Assembly: GCA_029881055.1 (NCBI GenBank)
Contig: JAOUNH010000004.1
Location: 1 to 35,588, forward strand
Source: Gammaproteobacteria bacterium
GTDB lineage: Bacteria > Pseudomonadota > Gammaproteobacteria > Steroidobacterales > Woeseiaceae
Length of the DNA: 35,588 bases
Direction of reading: 5' to 3'
Under the pieces are notes generated by a model. That model was given only the letters and a program-made list of their open reading frames with translations, was not told the DNA's origin and made no database searches. The position numbers were made by a program, and so were the translations under genes. Below are positions 8,807-17,963 of this stretch, piece by piece (within the stretch, counting starts at the first letter, position 1; each line of letters begins with the position of its first letter).

Positions 8807-9385
8807 CAATCCACGCGCCAGTATTTCCGGAAACTCGTTGACCAGTTTCTCGCCCTGTTCCGCGTCACCGTGGTACCACTTTGGTATCCAGTTAATCGAT
8901 CCCATAATTGCATTACCTGTCATGCGAACATTGCAGTCCGCGATACTGCCGTCTCGAATTCCGGCTTGAAGCACTGCTTCGAAATTCTTGCCGTGGGTGC
9001 GCGACAATTGCAGGACTTCCTCGCGATGCTCGGGTTTAAGCGAAGGAACCTCGCTCATGATCGCAATGGGTCCGCGGTCGCCCACCATCATTTCGATGTG
9101 ATATCGGAGGTAGCGAAGCATGACATCCATGCCGTCGCGCCCCTCGGACAGCGCCCTGTCGAGTGCCTCGCGACCGAGGTCAGCGGCACGTACGTAACAG
9201 AGGTAAACCAGTTCCTGTTTGTTGCGCACGTAGTAGTAAAGCGCGGGATCCGTCAGGCCGAGTACATCGGCGACGTCCCGGAGCGAGGTGCCACTGTAGC
9301 CCTTTTGGTTGAAACACTGTGCCGCCGCCCTGAGCATCCGGGTTTTCTGGAGTTCGAATCGCGTTTCTTCGGCGCTCGTGGCCAT
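8795..9385 (-). CDS. TetR/AcrR-family transcriptional regulator
   Basis: A 196-residue one-component repressor of the usual length. The N-terminal DNA-binding domain (about 10-60) shows RMLRAAAQCFNQKGYSGTSL, RDVADVLGLTDPALYYYVRN and KQELVYL, a textbook TetR helix-turn-helix. The rest is the helical ligand-binding and dimer domain. It is divergent from icmF, and the gap contains a 25-bp palindrome (9443-9467), the expected operator position for control of itself and of operon 2. The ligand is probably an acyl-CoA made or used by these enzymes, by analogy with PsrA- and FadR-type TetR proteins; this is inference. AAGGA precedes the ATG. Confidence 0.92.
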   Translation of the reverse strand: MATSAEETRFELQKTRMLRAAAQCFNQKGYSGTSLRDVADVLGLTDPALYYYVRNKQELVYLCYVRAADLGREALDRALSEGRDGMDVMLRYLRYHIEMMVGDRGPIAIMSEVPSLKPEHREEVLQLSRTHGKNFEAVLQAGIRDGSIADCNVRMTGNAIMGSINWIPKWYHGDAEQGEKLVNEFPEILARGLSVD

Positions 9386-9442
9386 GGCTAAAGTATCCTT
9401 TTTCGTTGTCGTACCGAGAGGCAGGCACTTGAGTTCTGGATC

Positions 9443-9467
9443 AATCTGAATTATTTTAATTCAGATT
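9443..9467. promoter_or_regulatory. TetR-type operator palindrome between tetR and icmF
   Basis: Two perfect 11-bp arms, AATCTGAATTA and TAATTCAGATT, are separated by TTT. The site is AT-rich in a GC-rich background, 58 bp upstream of the tetR start and 49 bp upstream of the icmF start. Location and symmetry fit an operator for the adjacent TetR protein that overlaps divergent promoters. Binding is inferred. Confidence 0.7.
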
Positions 9468-9515
9468 AAAATTATTGCAACCCGCAAAGTCACTGATTTC
9501 TAAGGAATTTCGGCA

Positions 9516-12500
9516 ATGAGCACTGCAGCCAGCGATCTGCCAGGCGTGTCCGGCGAGGCCCGGGTAGCGCCATTGCGCTTCGTAACCGCGGCATCCTTGT
9601 TTGATGGCCACGACGCGGCCATCAATATTATGCGGCGCCTGATCCAGGCACGCGGCGTCGAAGTTATCCATCTTGGCCACAACCGCAGTGTCGACGATAT
9701 TGTTCGCGCGGCGATCCAGGAGGACGCAGACGGCATTGCGATCAGCTCTTACCAGGGCGGTCATATCGAGTTCTTTCGTTACATGATTGATCGCCTGCGC
9801 GAGTCCGGAGCCGGCCACATCAAGGTATTCGGTGGCGGCGGCGGCACGATCACGCCGGAGGAAATCCGCGAGCTCATGGACTACGGCGTCGAACGCATTT
9901 ATCACCCCCACGATGGCATGCAACTGGGTCTTGCAGCGATGATCGACGATCTCGTCGAGCGTACTGTGGCTGGCAGGCGTGCGACAGGCGCGCCGGCCAC
10001 TGTCGACCCATCGTGCACGACGGATATTGCAGCGACGATTTCGGCGATCGAAGAGAATGTTTTCGGCGATGCCGGGATGGCAGCGAAAAGGAAAGAGTGG
10101 CAGGTCAAGGCGGGCAAGGTTCCGGTGATCGGCATTACGGGTACCGGCGGTGCAGGCAAGAGCAGCGTCACTGACGAAATCCTGAATCGATTCCTCGCCA
10201 GTTTTCCCGACAAGCGAGTTGCGGTTCTGGCCGTCGATCCCACGCGGCGACGCACTGGCGGGGCCTTGCTGGGCGATCGCATTCGTATGAATTCGCTGCG
10301 TTCCGAAAGGGTTTACATGCGGTCGATCGCGACGCGTCGACAGCACCTGGCCACCAGCGAAATGCTGAGCGACCACATCCTGTTTCTGAAGTCGCTGGGT
10401 TTCGATTTACTGATCGTCGAAACAGCCGGTATCGGCCAAAGCGACAGTGAAATCGTCGATATGGTGGACTTCTCGGTCTACGTCATGACCAGCGAGTACG
10501 GTGCGGCGAGCCAACTGGAAAAAATCGACATGCTCGATTTTGCCGACCTGGTTGTATTGAACAAGTATGACAAACGCGGCGCAGAGGACGCGTTGCGCGA
10601 TATCCGCAAGCAATGGAAACGAAACCACGTCGCGTTCGAGGTTGCTAACGATGAGGTGCCGGTGTTTCCGACGATTGCGAGCCAGTTCAACGATCCTGGC
10701 GTTAGCTGGATGTTCAGCGAGATGTGTCGGCGCATGGCGTTGAAATTAGGGCTGCCTGATAGCAAGTGGTCGACTGACATCGACACCAGCAACAAGGAAC
10801 CTCGATCCACGGCAGCCATTCCGGGTTCCCGAATTCGCTACCTTGCGGAAATCGCAGAACAAGGTCGGGCACAAAATCACGAAGCCGATTCGCAGGCGAC
10901 CATTGCGAGCCGCGCACAGCATCTGTACGAAGCCTTGAAACTGATTCCGGACCCGAAGTTGCCCGAAGCGCTTGAGCGCTACGCTGGCGAAGCACTGACG
11001 GAAGGCGATGATCGCAGTCTTGTCGTGCTGAGGCAGCGTTACCAGGAAGCTGTTTCCGATCTTTCGTCGGAATCCATACAGCTCCTTAAGGACTGGCCCA
11101 GGCGCAGGGCTGCCGTCAAATCGGAGCGGTTCAGCTACACCGTGCGCGGCAAGGAAATCACGGGCGACAATTACAGTGAGAGCCTTAGCCACCAGAAGAT
11201 CCCGAAAATAGCGGCGCCTGATTTTTCGGACTGGGGCGAGTTGCTGTCATTCCTGACCCTGGAAAATTTGCCGGGAGCCTATCCATACACGGGCGGCGTT
11301 TATCCGTACCGAAGGCTGGGCGAAGACCCGACGCGAATGTTTGCCGGTGAAGGAACACCGGAGCGCACCAACCGTCGCTTTCACTATCTTTCACAAGGTC
11401 AGCCGACTGCGCGACTGTCAACCGCCTTCGATTCGGTAACCTTGTACGGCGAAGATCCGCACGAGCGTCCTGACATCTACGGCAAGGTCGGTAACTCCGG
11501 TGTCTCGATTGCGACCGTCGACGATATGAAAAAGCTGTACTCCGGGTTCGATCTTTGTGCGCCGACGACGTCCGTGTCGATGACGATTAACGGACCGGCG
11601 CCGATGATATTGGCATTTTTCATGAACGCAGCGATCGATCAGCAGGTGGAAAAATACTTGCGTAGTAGCGGTCTGTGGAAGGATGCTGAGAAGAAGATCG
11701 AAGCCTGGTTCAAGGGGCGTGAGCGGCCGAAGTATGAAGGCAAGCTTCCGGACGAAAATGACGGGCTGGGGCTGGCCTTGCTCGGTATTTCAGGCGACAA
11801 GCTGGTTGACGCCGATACGTACGCGAAAATACGAAACGAAACGCTGAAAACCGTTCGTGGCACAGTCCAGGCGGATATTCTCAAGGAAGACCAGGCTCAA
11901 AATACCTGTATTTTCTCGACAGAGTTCGCGATGAAGATGATGGGCGACGTGCAGCAGTATTTCATCGAGAACAACGTCCGCAATTACTACTCAATTTCCA
12001 TCAGCGGATACCACATCGCCGAAGCCGGGGCGAATCCGATCAGCCAACTCGCGTTTACCTTGTCCAACGGTTTTACGATTGTTGAGTATTATTTGGCGCG
12101 CGGCATGGACATCGATGATTTCGCGCCTAACTTAAGTTTCTTCTTTTCGAACGGCATGGATCCGGAATACTCGGTCATCGGTCGTGTTGCACGCCGGATC
12201 TGGGCACGCGCGATGCGCGAGCGCTACGGAGCGAGTGCGCGTTCGCAAATGCTGAAGTATCACGTGCAAACGTCAGGTCGCAGCCTGCACGCGCAGGAAA
12301 TCAGTTTCAATGACATACGTACGACATTGCAGGCCTTGTACGCATTGTTCGACAACTGCAACAGCCTGCACACAAATGCGTTTGACGAAGCCGTCACCAC
12401 ACCAACAGAGCAATCGGTACGTCGCGCGGTTGCCATACAGCTGATTATTTCACGCGAGCTCGGCTTGAATTTTTGTGAGAACCCCTGGCAAGGATCCTTT

Positions 12501-12959
12501 GTGATCAAGGAACTGACGGACCTGGTCGAAGAGGCCGTCTACCAGGAGTTCGAGCGGATTTCGGAGCGGGGCGGTGTGCTCGGTGCGATGGATACCATGT
12601 ACCAGCGTGGCAAGATTCAGGACGAGAGTCTGTATTACGAGGGTATGAAGCACGACGGCTCACTGCCGCTCATCGGCGTGAATACTTTCTTGCCGAAACA
12701 CGGGCAGGAAGACGAAGTCCACGAACAGGAACTGATCCGGTCCACGGACCTCGAGAAGCAAGACCAGATTCGGCATCTACGAGGATTCCAGGCGACCCAC
12801 CGGGAAGACAGCGGACCCGCGCTGGCGCGCCTGCAGGCGGTTGCGCGGGAACGAAATAATGTGTTTGCCGAGCTCATGGAAACCGTAAAAGCGAATTCAC
12901 TGGGGCAGATATCCGCCGCGTTGTACGACGTCGGTGGCGAATACCGACGAAACATGTAA
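9516..12959 (+). CDS. icmF: fused isobutyryl-CoA mutase (IcmF), adenosylcobalamin-dependent
   Basis: An 1147-residue fusion with IcmF domain order. The N-terminal B12-binding domain has the DGHDAA motif (His32 as lower cobalt ligand), SSYQGGH and FGGGGG. A MeaB-like GTPase chaperone domain follows, with P-loop GTGGAGKSS (209-217), [10 protein letters not shown] (301-310) and NKYD (349-352). A linker leads to the acyl-CoA mutase barrel from about 575, with [16 protein letters not shown] and [13 protein letters not shown]. It interconverts isobutyryl-CoA and butyryl-CoA, and some homologues also act on isovaleryl/pivalyl-CoA. By eye alignment the substrate-pocket pair is Tyr596 and Gln795; IcmF normally has Phe and Gln. 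It is about 60 residues longer than Geobacillus IcmF, mainly around 720-768. AAGGA lies 9 bases before the ATG. First gene of operon 2. Confidence 0.93.
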   Translation: MSTAASDLPGVSGEARVAPLRFVTAASLFDGHDAAINIMRRLIQARGVEVIHLGHNRSVDDIVRAAIQEDADGIAISSYQGGHIEFFRYMIDRLRESGAGHIKVFGGGGGTITPEEIRELMDYGVERIYHPHDGMQLGLAAMIDDLVERTVAGRRATGAPATVDPSCTTDIAATISAIEENVFGDAGMAAKRKEWQVKAGKVPVIGITGTGGAGKSSVTDEILNRFLASFPDKRVAVLAVDPTRRRTGGALLGDRIRMNSLRSERVYMRSIATRRQHLATSEMLSDHILFLKSLGFDLLIVETAGIGQSDSEIVDMVDFSVYVMTSEYGAASQLEKIDMLDFADLVVLNKYDKRGAEDALRDIRKQWKRNHVAFEVANDEVPVFPTIASQFNDPGVSWMFSEMCRRMALKLGLPDSKWSTDIDTSNKEPRSTAAIPGSRIRYLAEIAEQGRAQNHEADSQATIASRAQHLYEALKLIPDPKLPEALERYAGEALTEGDDRSLVVLRQRYQEAVSDLSSESIQLLKDWPRRRAAVKSERFSYTVRGKEITGDNYSESLSHQKIPKIAAPDFSDWGELLSFLTLENLPGAYPYTGGVYPYRRLGEDPTRMFAGEGTPERTNRRFHYLSQGQPTARLSTAFDSVTLYGEDPHERPDIYGKVGNSGVSIATVDDMKKLYSGFDLCAPTTSVSMTINGPAPMILAFFMNAAIDQQVEKYLRSSGLWKDAEKKIEAWFKGRERPKYEGKLPDENDGLGLALLGISGDKLVDADTYAKIRNETLKTVRGTVQADILKEDQAQNTCIFSTEFAMKMMGDVQQYFIENNVRNYYSISISGYHIAEAGANPISQLAFTLSNGFTIVEYYLARGMDIDDFAPNLSFFFSNGMDPEYSVIGRVARRIWARAMRERYGASARSQMLKYHVQTSGRSLHAQEISFNDIRTTLQALYALFDNCNSLHTNAFDEAVTTPTEQSVRRAVAIQLIISRELGLNFCENPWQGSFVIKELTDLVEEAVYQEFERISERGGVLGAMDTMYQRGKIQDESLYYEGMKHDGSLPLIGVNTFLPKHGQEDEVHEQELIRSTDLEKQDQIRHLRGFQATHREDSGPALARLQAVARERNNVFAELMETVKANSLGQISAALYDVGGEYRRNM

Positions 12960-12981
12960 GGCAGCCACCTGGGGAGCATTA

Positions 12982-13758
12982 ATGGCGAACACGGTACTTT
13001 ACGAACAGCAAGACAATGTCGCGATCATTTCCTTGAACCGGCCGGATTCCTTGAATGGATTCACGACCGAGCTCTGTGCGGAGTTATTGCAGGCTTTCGA
13101 GAAAGCGCAAAGTGATGAGGGCATCCGCGTGATCGTTTTGACCGGAGAAGGTCGGGCGTTCAGCGCTGGTGCTGACCTCAAGCAGGGATTTGTCGGAGAT
13201 CGCACGACGCAGGGAAAGCTGTTATTCGAGTACGCGCCGGTGTTAACAGCAATCGCCGAGATTCCGAAACCGGTCATTGCAGCTGTACCTGGTTTCGCCG
13301 CGGGCATTGGACTTTCCTTTGCGTTGCACAGCGATCTGCTGGTGATGGCGGACGATGCATTTTTGCTTTCGCCGTTTACGACCATATCACTGGTTCCGGA
13401 TGGTGGCGCGAACTGGCTGCTGGTCAGGCAGCTCGGATATCACCGCGCCTACCAGTTGAGTATCGAATCCGAGCGCGTGACTGCAGCGCGCTGCCTGGAG
13501 CTGGGCATCGCAAACAAGGTTGTGCCAGCCAGCAATTTGCGCGACGCCAGCGTCGCCTGGGCCGGCGAACTCAGCAAACGTGCACCGTTGTCACTTGCGG
13601 CAACGAAGAAGGTCATGCGTCACGCGATGGATCATGACTGGCATAGTTGTTTCACGATGGAAGCGCAGGAGCAGCAAAAGTTGCGAGAGTCGGAAGATGC
13701 CAAAGAAGGCGTCGATGCGTTTTTTGAAAAACGCGCACCTAATTTCAAGGGCAAGTAG
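12982..13758 (+). CDS. crotonase-family enoyl-CoA isomerase (PaaG/ECI-like)
   Basis: A 258-residue crotonase. The oxyanion-hole segments are AFSAGADLK (about 59-67) and GFAAGIGLSFA (104-114). Both hydratase glutamates are replaced (Ser112 and Phe132), while Asp140 in SLVPDGGANWLL occupies the acid/base position of PaaG and related delta3-delta2 isomerases. It should therefore shift a double bond of an enoyl-CoA rather than hydrate it. The start at 12982 (MANTVLYEQQ) has GGGGAG six bases upstream; an in-frame ATG at 12934 lies inside icmF and gives a poor N-terminus, so I rejected it. It lies 22 bp after icmF and 19 bp before the acyl-CoA dehydrogenase gene, within operon 2. Confidence 0.88.
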   Translation: MANTVLYEQQDNVAIISLNRPDSLNGFTTELCAELLQAFEKAQSDEGIRVIVLTGEGRAFSAGADLKQGFVGDRTTQGKLLFEYAPVLTAIAEIPKPVIAAVPGFAAGIGLSFALHSDLLVMADDAFLLSPFTTISLVPDGGANWLLVRQLGYHRAYQLSIESERVTAARCLELGIANKVVPASNLRDASVAWAGELSKRAPLSLAATKKVMRHAMDHDWHSCFTMEAQEQQKLRESEDAKEGVDAFFEKRAPNFKGK

Positions 13759-13777
13759 GCCTGTAACAGAGACAGAA

Positions 13778-14950
13778 ATGGACAGAAATATATTTGAAGA
13801 GGAACACGAGATGTTCCGCGACGCGGCTCGCAGCTTCTATAAGAACGAAGTAATGCCGCACAGTGAGCGCTGGCGCGAACAGGGTATCGTCGACCGGGAC
13901 GCATTCCTGAAGGCGGGCGAACAGGGCATGTTGCTGATGTGGGCCGATGAGAAATACGGCGGTGCCGGCGTCCACGATTTCCGTTATGAACAGATACTGA
14001 TCGAGGAGATCGCGAGATACGGCGATCCGGGGTTTTTCATGACCTTGCATAGCCGCTTGGTCGGTCCGTATATCGGCGAGCTGGGTACGGAAGAGCAGAA
14101 AGCCCGCTGGTTGCCGAAGTGCATATCGGGCGAATACATACTGGCCGTCGCAATCACTGAGGCGGGTGCAGGCAGCGACGTATCGGGCGTGCGCACGAAA
14201 GCCGAAGATAAAGGCGATCACTACCTGCTGAATGGATCGAAGACCTTTATCTCCAATGGCATCCTCGCGGACCTCGTGATCGTCGTTGCGCGGACAGATA
14301 GTGCTCGTCATGGACTCAGCCTGTTTGTGGTCGAGCGTGGTATGGAAGGCTTCGAACGCGGCAAAAACCTCAAGAAGATGGGGATGAAAAGCCAGGACAC
14401 GGCAGAGTTGTTTTTCAATAACGTCAAGGTGCCTAAGGAAAACCTGCTTGGCGAGTGGAATCGGGGTTTCTACCAGCTTATGCATTTCCTGGCCGAGGAA
14501 CGCTTGTTGGGCGCCTGCCAGTACCTCGCCAATGCCGAAGCCGCGTTCGAGGCAACGATGGAGTATGTACAGGAGCGCAAGGCTTTCGGTCAGGCAATTT
14601 CCGACTTTCAGGTCACGCGATTCAAGCTTGCCGACATGCGGACGGAGATGGATGTCGCGCAGGCGTTTGTCGATCGCTGTGTGATGGAGCACAACGCCGG
14701 CAAGCTCAGCGCGGAAGATGCCGCGAAAGCCAAGTTATTCTGCAGCGAGCTGGAAGCCCGCGTAACTGATGAGTGTGTGCAACTGCACGGGGGTAATGGC
14801 TACATGGACGAGTATGCCGTCAGTCGCATGTACACGAACGCGCGAATATCCCGCATTTATGCAGGCACGTCGGAAGTGATGCGCGAGATCATTGCGCGTT
14901 CGCTGGGCCTTGACCCGCGCAAGAAGAACAAAGCCGAACGGGCAGCCTGA
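13778..14950 (+). CDS. long-chain-type acyl-CoA dehydrogenase
   Basis: A 390-residue FAD-dependent acyl-CoA dehydrogenase. Signatures include [16 protein letters not shown] (about 125-140), the flavin and substrate segment FISNG, KMGMKSQDTAEL, ERKAFGQ, and VQLHGGNGYMDEY, followed by SRIYAGTSEVMREIIARSLG. The catalytic base appears to be Glu241 in LAEERLLGA, the position used by long-chain and isovaleryl enzymes, because the C-terminal medium-chain position is Ala in YAGTSE. This makes it LCAD-like; the real substrate may be a branched or modified acyl-CoA given the operon. The start at 13778 (MDRNIFEEEH) is the normal N-terminus; the frame is open upstream but that extension overlaps the crotonase gene. 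One base separates it from the next gene. Confidence 0.92.
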   Translation: MDRNIFEEEHEMFRDAARSFYKNEVMPHSERWREQGIVDRDAFLKAGEQGMLLMWADEKYGGAGVHDFRYEQILIEEIARYGDPGFFMTLHSRLVGPYIGELGTEEQKARWLPKCISGEYILAVAITEAGAGSDVSGVRTKAEDKGDHYLLNGSKTFISNGILADLVIVVARTDSARHGLSLFVVERGMEGFERGKNLKKMGMKSQDTAELFFNNVKVPKENLLGEWNRGFYQLMHFLAEERLLGACQYLANAEAAFEATMEYVQERKAFGQAISDFQVTRFKLADMRTEMDVAQAFVDRCVMEHNAGKLSAEDAAKAKLFCSELEARVTDECVQLHGGNGYMDEYAVSRMYTNARISRIYAGTSEVMREIIARSLGLDPRKKNKAERAA

Positions 14951-14951
14951 C

Positions 14952-15812
14952 ATGCGAGTCGCTTTCATCGGACTGGGCGTCATGGGGTTTCCCATGGCCG
15001 GGTACCTAGCCAAAGCAGGACACGATGTCACGGTCTACAACCGCACCGCAGCGAAAGCGAAGTCCTGGTGCGAGAAGTTCGGTGGCCAATCCGCCGCTAC
15101 ACCGGCAGAGGCTGCGGCTGACGCACAGATTGTTTTTTCCTGCGTCGGTAACGACGATGACGTCCGTGACGTCTTGCTAGGCAGTGACGGCGTCATGTCA
15201 TCGATCACAAGTGGCTCGATAATCGTTGATCACACAACAGCGTCAGCGAAGATAGCGCGGGAAATCGCGTCAGTAGCAAAAGGCAGTTCAGTCGGATTCC
15301 TGGATGCGCCGGTGTCGGGTGGCCAGGCTGGTGCCGAGAACGGCCAATTGACGGTCATGGTCGGTGGTAGCCGCGATGATTTCGAGCGAGCAGCCCCTGT
15401 TATCGACAGTTACGCGAAAGCCATCACGCATATCGGCCCTGCAGGTGCGGGTCAACTGGCCAAGATGGTGAACCAGATTTGCATTGCAGGGGTTGTACAA
15501 GGCCTGGCAGAGGGCCTGCATTTTGCGCAAAAAGCGGGCCTCGATCCTGCGCTGGTTATCGAATCAATATCCAAAGGTGCCGCACAATCGTGGCAAATGG
15601 AGAATCGCTGGAAGACCATGGTTAAGGGCGAGTACGAGTTTGGCTTTGCCGTGGACTGGATGCGCAAGGATCTGGCGATGGCGCTCGCAGAAGCTGCCGA
15701 AAACGGTGCGCAGCTGGAATTGACGCAACTGGTCGATCAATTCTACGCAGAAGTACAGGCGCTGGGCGGAAGTCGCTGGGATACGTCTAGCTTGCTGGCC
15801 AGATTGAAGTAA
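14952..15812 (+). CDS. 3-hydroxyisobutyrate dehydrogenase-like NAD(P)-dependent beta-hydroxyacid dehydrogenase
   Basis: A 286-residue beta-hydroxyacid dehydrogenase. The N-terminal Rossmann domain begins MRVAFIGLGVMGFPMAGYLA with the GxGxMG dinucleotide motif. The substrate loop reads FLDAPVSGGQAGAENGQLTV (about 117-136). The catalytic lysine is Lys171 in GAGQLAKMVNQ, with Asn175 nearby. The C-terminal helical domain ends RWDTSSLLARL. Family members oxidise 3-hydroxyisobutyrate to methylmalonate semialdehyde in valine breakdown, or reduce tartronate or succinic semialdehyde. Its place after icmF and two acyl-CoA enzymes supports the valine/isobutyrate role, but sequence alone does not settle it, so I leave the symbol empty. 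Last gene of operon 2; 30 bp later the TPP riboswitch begins. Confidence 0.85.
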   Translation: MRVAFIGLGVMGFPMAGYLAKAGHDVTVYNRTAAKAKSWCEKFGGQSAATPAEAAADAQIVFSCVGNDDDVRDVLLGSDGVMSSITSGSIIVDHTTASAKIAREIASVAKGSSVGFLDAPVSGGQAGAENGQLTVMVGGSRDDFERAAPVIDSYAKAITHIGPAGAGQLAKMVNQICIAGVVQGLAEGLHFAQKAGLDPALVIESISKGAAQSWQMENRWKTMVKGEYEFGFAVDWMRKDLAMALAEAAENGAQLELTQLVDQFYAEVQALGGSRWDTSSLLARLK

Positions 15813-15841
15813 ACTAGCGCCCAGCTAAAAAGCCAAAAATC

Positions 15842-15918
15842 ACAGGGGTGGCCATCGGGCCTGAGACTCGTCACGAGAACCCTTAGAACCTGATCCGGAT
15901 AATGCCGGCGTAGGAAGA
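15842..15918 (+). promoter_or_regulatory. TPP riboswitch (THI box)
   Basis: The conserved core is present in order: GGGGTG (15845-15850), CTGAGA (15861-15866), ACCCTT (15879-15884), GAACCTGATC (15886-15895), then GGATAATGCCGGCGTAGGAA. These are the invariant thiamine pyrophosphate-binding segments. The ribosome-binding sequence AGGAAGAG overlaps the 3' end of the aptamer and the ATG follows at 15924, leaving no room for a separate terminator, so control is most likely by hiding the ribosome site when TPP is bound. It governs the thiamine uptake operon that follows. Confidence 0.95.
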
Positions 15919-15923
15919 GAATC

Positions 15924-17960
15924 ATGAAGTACAAATGCTACCCGTGGCTGCTTGCCCCCATACTTGTTGCCTCTCTTTCGGCGGGCGCGGAAGTTCCACT
16001 CGAGGAGATCACGGTCACGGCGGACTATCGCGAACGATTGCTGACCGACGTTCCGTTCAGTGTCAGCGCGATGAGCGGCGAGTTCATCGAAGCTACCGCC
16101 GTGCAGCATTTTGAGGAACTCGTTAACCTCATCCCTAACATGAACTGGTCCGGCGACGGGCATCGCGCGCGATATTTCCAGATACGCGGAGTCGGTGAAC
16201 TGGAGCAATACCAGGGCGCGCCAAATCCCTCGGTTGGTTTCCTGATCGACGATATCGATTTCAGCGGCATTGGCAGCATCGCAACGCTGTTCGACGTAGA
16301 CCGGATCGAAGTACTGCGCGGGCCGCAGGGGAGTCGTTACGGGGCGAACGCGTTGGGTGGTCTCGTGTATGTGCAATCAACCGCACCGTCAGCCGAACGA
16401 GACGGGCGTATGCAGTTAACAGTCGGTGGCGACGACGCTCGTGCATTGGCAATGGCATTTGGCGGTCCTATGAATGCGTCGGAGTCCGCATTGTTTCGCG
16501 TCAGCGCGCAGCGATCCCAGAGCAACGGATTTCGAAGCAACGCCTATCTGAATCGCAATGATACGAACGGACGAGACGAAACTGCTCTCAGGGGGCGGGC
16601 CCGGCTTGTGTTTGCAAAGGACGTGCTCCTTGATGTGTCCTTGCTGTACTCGCGGCTGGACAACGGTTATGACGCCTTTTCTCTGGATAACAGCTACACG
16701 ATGTTGTCGGATAAACCAGGGCGCGATGCTCAGGAGAGCCTCGGCGCCGCGGCTCGGGTTGCATGGCCGATTCTCGATGGTCTGACCGCGACGTCGATAA
16801 CATCATTTGCGGACTCTTCAATCGACTTCAGCTTCGATGCCGATTGGGGTAATGATCAAAGCTGGGAGCCGTTCACTTATGACTATGTGTCAATCAGCGA
16901 CCGTAAGCGGCGCACAGTCAGCCAGGAATTCCGGTTGGGATCCGAGCAATGGCTGATCGGTGTTTATGCGCTCAATCTGGCCGACGAAGTCATTACCCTG
17001 AATCGCGGTGAGTACTATGATCCTTTTCTGGACTGGGCAGACAGCCTCGACGACAGTTTTGGCAGTGACTACGAAGCCACCAACCTGGCTTTGTTCGGAC
17101 AGTTTGATCACGAGCTTTCTGCGGCGACCAGGATATCAACCGGGTTTCGAGTCGAGCGGCGCAAAACCGATTATTCCGATACGGCCGGTCTCGAAGCGGG
17201 GCCATCGGAAACCATGTGGGGTGGAGAAGTCGGCGTCAGTCACGACTTTAGCGATCACAGCGCCTACGCGACCTTGTCGAAGGGCTACAAAGCCGGAGGA
17301 TTTAACCTCGGCGCAGTGCCCGACGGCAATCGTGAGTTTGGCAGTGAAGATATGTGGACAATCGAGGCCGGCATTAAAACAATGCTGCCGGACCATCACC
17401 TGCAAATGAGTGCGGCTATCTTCCACTATCGCCGCTTTGACCAGCAAATTCGTACATCGACCCAGTTAATCCCCGGTGATCCGGCGTCGTTCGTGTTTTT
17501 TACTGACAATGCAAGTGAAGGCGAGGCACTGGGCTTCGAGTTGGACGCGCGCTGGTTTCCTGCCGACGAATGGGAGTTGTACGCGTCCCTGGGTCTTATC
17601 GACGCAACCCTGCAGAGTGGTCGCGAGCAGGCGCATGCGCCACCGTTTACGCTGGCGCTTGGGGTCTCGTATCAAAACCCCAACGGCTATTTCGTGAGGC
17701 TTGACGCATCTGCAAAAGATGCTTTTTATTTTGACGTCAGTCACGATCAGGCGTCGCAACCCTACCAATTGTTCAATGTGCGAATCGGGCGCGAAACCGA
17801 AACCTGGCTCGCGGCACTTTGGGTGCGGAACCTGCTTGATGAGCGCTACGCGGTGCGTGGCTTTTACTTTGGAAACGAGCCACCGGATTTTCCCGATAAG
17901 CTCTATACCCGTTCTGGCGATCCGCGCCAGGTTGGCGTAACGATCGAAAGGAGGTTTTAA
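15924..17960 (+). CDS. TonB-dependent outer-membrane receptor, probably for thiamine
   Basis: A 678-residue outer-membrane receptor. An N-terminal signal peptide (about 1-22, ending SAGA) is followed by the TonB box EEITVTA, the plug domain (about 40-155, with FQIRGVGE, PSVGFLIDDI, IEVLRGPQGSRYGANALGG) and a 22-strand-type barrel ending in the C-terminal aromatic signature (GVTIERRF). It imports a scarce substrate across the outer membrane using TonB energy. The TPP riboswitch directly ahead and the thiamine-binding, PnuT-like and kinase genes behind it identify thiamine or a derivative as the likely ligand. AAGGAGG for the next gene lies inside its last codons. Confidence 0.92.
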   Translation: MKYKCYPWLLAPILVASLSAGAEVPLEEITVTADYRERLLTDVPFSVSAMSGEFIEATAVQHFEELVNLIPNMNWSGDGHRARYFQIRGVGELEQYQGAPNPSVGFLIDDIDFSGIGSIATLFDVDRIEVLRGPQGSRYGANALGGLVYVQSTAPSAERDGRMQLTVGGDDARALAMAFGGPMNASESALFRVSAQRSQSNGFRSNAYLNRNDTNGRDETALRGRARLVFAKDVLLDVSLLYSRLDNGYDAFSLDNSYTMLSDKPGRDAQESLGAAARVAWPILDGLTATSITSFADSSIDFSFDADWGNDQSWEPFTYDYVSISDRKRRTVSQEFRLGSEQWLIGVYALNLADEVITLNRGEYYDPFLDWADSLDDSFGSDYEATNLALFGQFDHELSAATRISTGFRVERRKTDYSDTAGLEAGPSETMWGGEVGVSHDFSDHSAYATLSKGYKAGGFNLGAVPDGNREFGSEDMWTIEAGIKTMLPDHHLQMSAAIFHYRRFDQQIRTSTQLIPGDPASFVFFTDNASEGEALGFELDARWFPADEWELYASLGLIDATLQSGREQAHAPPFTLALGVSYQNPNGYFVRLDASAKDAFYFDVSHDQASQPYQLFNVRIGRETETWLAALWVRNLLDERYAVRGFYFGNEPPDFPDKLYTRSGDPRQVGVTIERRF

Positions 17961-17963
17961 CGC

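Noticed and set aside
9830-9850. GGC-rich run in icmF as a simple repeat
   Set aside because: It encodes the glycine stretch of the B12-binding motif (FGGGGG) and is explained by the protein.
9456-10376. 306-codon minus-strand open frame opposite icmF
   Set aside because: It lies wholly antisense to the strongly recognisable B12-binding and GTPase domains of IcmF and its translation resembles no protein; a shadow of biased codon use.
12934-12981. Upstream ATG for the operon 2 crotonase
   Set aside because: It overlaps the icmF end and lacks a ribosome site, while ATG 12982 follows GGGGAG and gives the family N-terminus.
13745-14692. 315-codon minus-strand open frame opposite the acyl-CoA dehydrogenase
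   Set aside because: Antisense to conserved dehydrogenase motifs, without a ribosome site or family features.
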